From Streptomyces sp. CCM_MD2014 (GTDB taxonomy: Bacteria; Actinomycetota; Actinomycetes; Streptomycetales; Streptomycetaceae): a stretch of 64,000 nt of DNA. Below the pieces are notes generated by a model, which saw only the letters and a list, made by a program, of their open reading frames with translations, was not told the DNA's origin and searched no databases. Position 1 is the first letter of the stretch. Every line of letters begins with the position of its first letter. The stretch lies in the NCBI RefSeq assembly GCF_000772045.1, contig NZ_CP009754.1:6138001-6202000 (forward strand). The letters are read 5' to 3'. The translations under genes and the position numbers were made by a program. Of the stretch, positions 62,047 through 64,000 are shown in pieces.

Positions 62047-64000
62047 TCAGAGGTTGCGGGAGATGGAGTTGTACTTCTCCATCACGTAGTAGAGCCCCAT
62101 TCTCTTCTTGGCCTCCTCGTAGGCGACGTCGCCGGGACCCTGGTAGCGGCGCAGGACCTCGTAGATCTCCTGGTCCGTGTAGCCCAGGGTGGGCTGGCGC
62201 AGGGCCGGTGAGTCGTCGTCGCCGCCGGGCTTGCCGTCGATGTCCCAGCGGTGGATCAGCGCGACGCTGGTCAGGGCGTACGTCTCGCTGTCGTACGCCT
62301 GCTTCCACGCGTTGTACTTGTCCTCGTCCACCGACACGTCCCGGCGCGGCTGACCCGACCCGTACCCCTTGTCCAGCGCGTGGTTCCAGGCGCCGATGAG
62401 GGTGACCGCGCGCTGCTTGGCGATGCCGGTGGAGGTGTCCCGGATGTACTGCCGGGTCGTGTTGAAGGCCAGGATGACCGCGGCCCAGGCCGCCTCGTCG
62501 TCCGGGGAGATGTGCCGCATCTCCCAGTAGGCGGTGGTCTGGATCAGCGCCTTGCGCATGTTGTGCCGGTTCGACAGCTCCGTGATCAGGTCGTCGTGCG
62601 CGGTGACGGTGCGCTCGAAGCACTTCCAGTGCTGGTACGACCGCAGTCCCCCGTCCAGGGGGAAGCCGAGCGACTCCATGTACTTGCCGACGTCGGTCTC
62701 CATGGCCGTCGTGACGTCCGGGCTGAGACGGGTGTCGGGCTTGACGCCGCGGGGCGGGTCGAAGGACCCCTGACCGCTGTCCCGTCCGGAGGCGATGTTG
62801 ACGTCGATGTTGATGGAGCCGCTGCCGGAGCCGACGGTCTTGGTGACGATCTGGTCGTACGCCCAGTTCGTGGGCAGCGGGTAACCGAAGTTCCCGGAGA
62901 ACCCGGAGGACATGTCGGACACGAACGACGCCGACGCGTGCCCGGCGTCGGACACGCGCGTGCACACGTTGCGCGGGCCGTAGACGCCGACCGTGTACCG
63001 GTTGCCGTCGTCGCGCATCGCGTCCTCGATGCCCTTGAAGTGCGGCAGGACGTTGTCGGTGACCTCGTAGTCGTACGCGTCGAAGTCGACGGCGAAGAAG
63101 ATCCTGGTCCCGGACTTGAACCCGTGGTCGAGCGCGGCGTTGATCGCGGCCTGCCCCGCGGCGCGCCCCAGCGGGTAGCTGAAGTCGCTCGCGCCCCGGC
63201 CGAAGGTCTGGTAGATGGGGAAGCAGCGCATGCCCTCGTCGGCGATGGTCTGCAGCTCCCCGGACTGGATCTCCTTCTCGGGCACCGTGCCGCCGCCCGG
63301 GACCGGGTTGGTGAGGTAGCGCCCCACGATCGTGATCCCCTCCGCCTTGAGGGCCTTGGCCCGGTCGGGGGTGATCCGGGTGACGCCGTCGCAGGCGGCG
63401 CCCTTGCGGTCCTGGTCGCCGTACGACACCAGCAGCGACGCCCAGGTGGAGAAGTCGCCCTGCCCCGTCACCGGGAGCTTGGCGAACGACTGGAACGAGC
63501 GGACGGCGTCGGCGAGCGCCGAGGTGAAGGTGCCGCTGAACGACACCGGCCGCGCGTTGAGCAGCATGCCCGCGGTGAAGAGCTGCACCCAGGTGCCGGA
63601 CGACCCCACCGACAGCGTGTGCGCCTTGATCCCGGACTTGGTGCCCGGCCCGAAGTTTCCGTTGGCCACGCCGTCGGCCATGCCGATCGTGTACTGCACC
63701 GCGTAGAGCATGGCTGTGGCGACGGTCCGGGAGTGGTGTCCGTCGCAGGGCACGATGTAGAAGTCCCGGCGGTTGACGAACTCGCCGTTCATCCACTGCT
63801 GGACGGCCCTGATCTGCTCGGAGCCGCCGTTGACGGTGACGTACGGGTCCATGTTCAGCAGGCCCTTGAAGACCTTCGGAACCACGTCGCTGCCGGGGTA
63901 GGCGAAGTCGACACCCATGTCCGACTTCAGCGACAGCACCGAGTCCTGGACCCGCTCGCTGTACGTCCCGTCGATGCCGCCGCCGTCGTACCCCTTGCAG
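62047..64000 (-). CDS. DUF1906 glycoside-hydrolase-like protein with peptidoglycan-binding-like region, N-terminus beyond the window
   Basis: At least 651 residues, with the start right of the window (frame open through base 64000). From the N-terminal side visible here: a PG-binding-like segment (NGNFGPGTKSGIKAHTLSVG, then TFTSALADAVRSFQSFAKLP), the DUF1906 TIM-barrel (ALKAEGITIVGRYLTNPVPG, TRIFFAVDFDAYDYEVTDNV, GVYGPRNVCTRV, NWAYDQIVT), and a helical C-terminal domain of about 230 residues. DUF1906 proteins resemble lysozyme-like glycoside hydrolases (Rv2525c type). Acidic residues in the AVDFD strand are at the expected site. First visible gene of a three-gene operon. Confidence 0.82.
   Translation of the reverse strand, partial: CKGYDGGGIDGTYSERVQDSVLSLKSDMGVDFAYPGSDVVPKVFKGLLNMDPYVTVNGGSEQIRAVQQWMNGEFVNRRDFYIVPCDGHHSRTVATAMLYAVQYTIGMADGVANGNFGPGTKSGIKAHTLSVGSSGTWVQLFTAGMLLNARPVSFSGTFTSALADAVRSFQSFAKLPVTGQGDFSTWASLLVSYGDQDRKGAACDGVTRITPDRAKALKAEGITIVGRYLTNPVPGGGTVPEKEIQSGELQTIADEGMRCFPIYQTFGRGASDFSYPLGRAAGQAAINAALDHGFKSGTRIFFAVDFDAYDYEVTDNVLPHFKGIEDAMRDDGNRYTVGVYGPRNVCTRVSDAGHASASFVSDMSSGFSGNFGYPLPTNWAYDQIVTKTVGSGSGSINIDVNIASGRDSGQGSFDPPRGVKPDTRLSPDVTTAMETDVGKYMESLGFPLDGGLRSYQHWKCFERTVTAHDDLITELSNRHNMRKALIQTTAYWEMRHISPDDEAAWAAVILAFNTTRQYIRDTSTGIAKQRAVTLIGAWNHALDKGYGSGQPRRDVSVDEDKYNAWKQAYDSETYALTSVALIHRWDIDGKPGGDDDSPALRQPTLGYTDQEIYEVLRRYQGPGDVAYEEAKKRMGLYYVMEKYNSISRNL

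Overview
The window is high-GC chromosomal DNA (about 70% or more G+C, with strong G/C bias at third codon positions and many GTG or TTG starts). Gene content points to Streptomyces or a close relative. It has the PucR-type regulator FasR next to fabD-fabH-acpP-fabF, a homodimeric pyruvate dehydrogenase E1 (AceE), DUF3145, DUF3052 and DUF4429 proteins, DHA2-type exporters, and many promoters with a TAnnnT -10 box six or seven bases before the start codon (leaderless transcripts). It reads as core-chromosome sequence: I see no prophage, insertion sequence, CRISPR array or rRNA operon. One tRNA (tRNA-Val, anticodon UAC) is present.

Layout: 1-5300 holds the tail of an NADP-dependent oxidoreductase, Ohr, an EI24-type membrane protein, a secreted pyroglutamyl-peptidase-like protein without the usual catalytic cysteine, GalM and an SGNH lipoprotein. 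5500-11140 holds DUF3145 and the type II fatty acid synthase cluster fasR-fabD-fabH-acpP-fabF, with a fasO-like inverted repeat before fabD. 11250-18160 is mixed (pirin, a frameshifted gene, a serine hydrolase, acetyltransferases, a MerR/aldo-keto reductase pair, DUF4429, an alpha/beta hydrolase, TetR). 18276-24600 has a TetR-linked MFS exporter, aceE, DUF3052 and an AhpE-like peroxiredoxin.

24770-34090 is a tellurium-resistance-type (Ter) stress locus: two terD genes, a DUF475/TerC-like membrane protein, a TerA-like protein and a TerD protein with a proline-rich tail. Next to it is a metabolic module of a CitE/HpcH aldolase-lyase, an 857-residue protein joining two phosphoribosyltransferase domains with TRSP and PELOTA-like regions, and a translationally coupled HAD hydrolase. 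This module is the best candidate in the window for a poorly understood biochemical system (proposed in the literature to make a nucleoside-like metabolite).

34850-42550 has a DedA protein divergent from a two-component system with two matching inverted repeats between them, an FmdB zinc ribbon, a coiled-coil membrane protein, a DUF4097 lipoprotein, the tRNA and a DoxX protein with a possible iron box. 42800-48560 has a PhoD-like phosphatase, a secreted HNH nuclease, a yybP-ykoY (Mn2+) riboswitch before a GDT1/UPF0016 Mn exporter, a HAD phosphatase and a peptidoglycan-binding protein. 48770-60790 has an MFS exporter fused to a winged-helix domain, a 7-bp tandem repeat, two neighbouring genes sharing a helical motif, an FHA protein, an O-methyltransferase, a ProP-like transporter, and a GT87-PAP2 fusion convergent with another polytopic membrane protein. 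The right end (60900-64000) is a three-gene operon: a DUF1906 glycoside-hydrolase-like protein (cut by the window edge), a small membrane protein, and a Tat-exported M15-like protein in which all expected zinc ligands are replaced.
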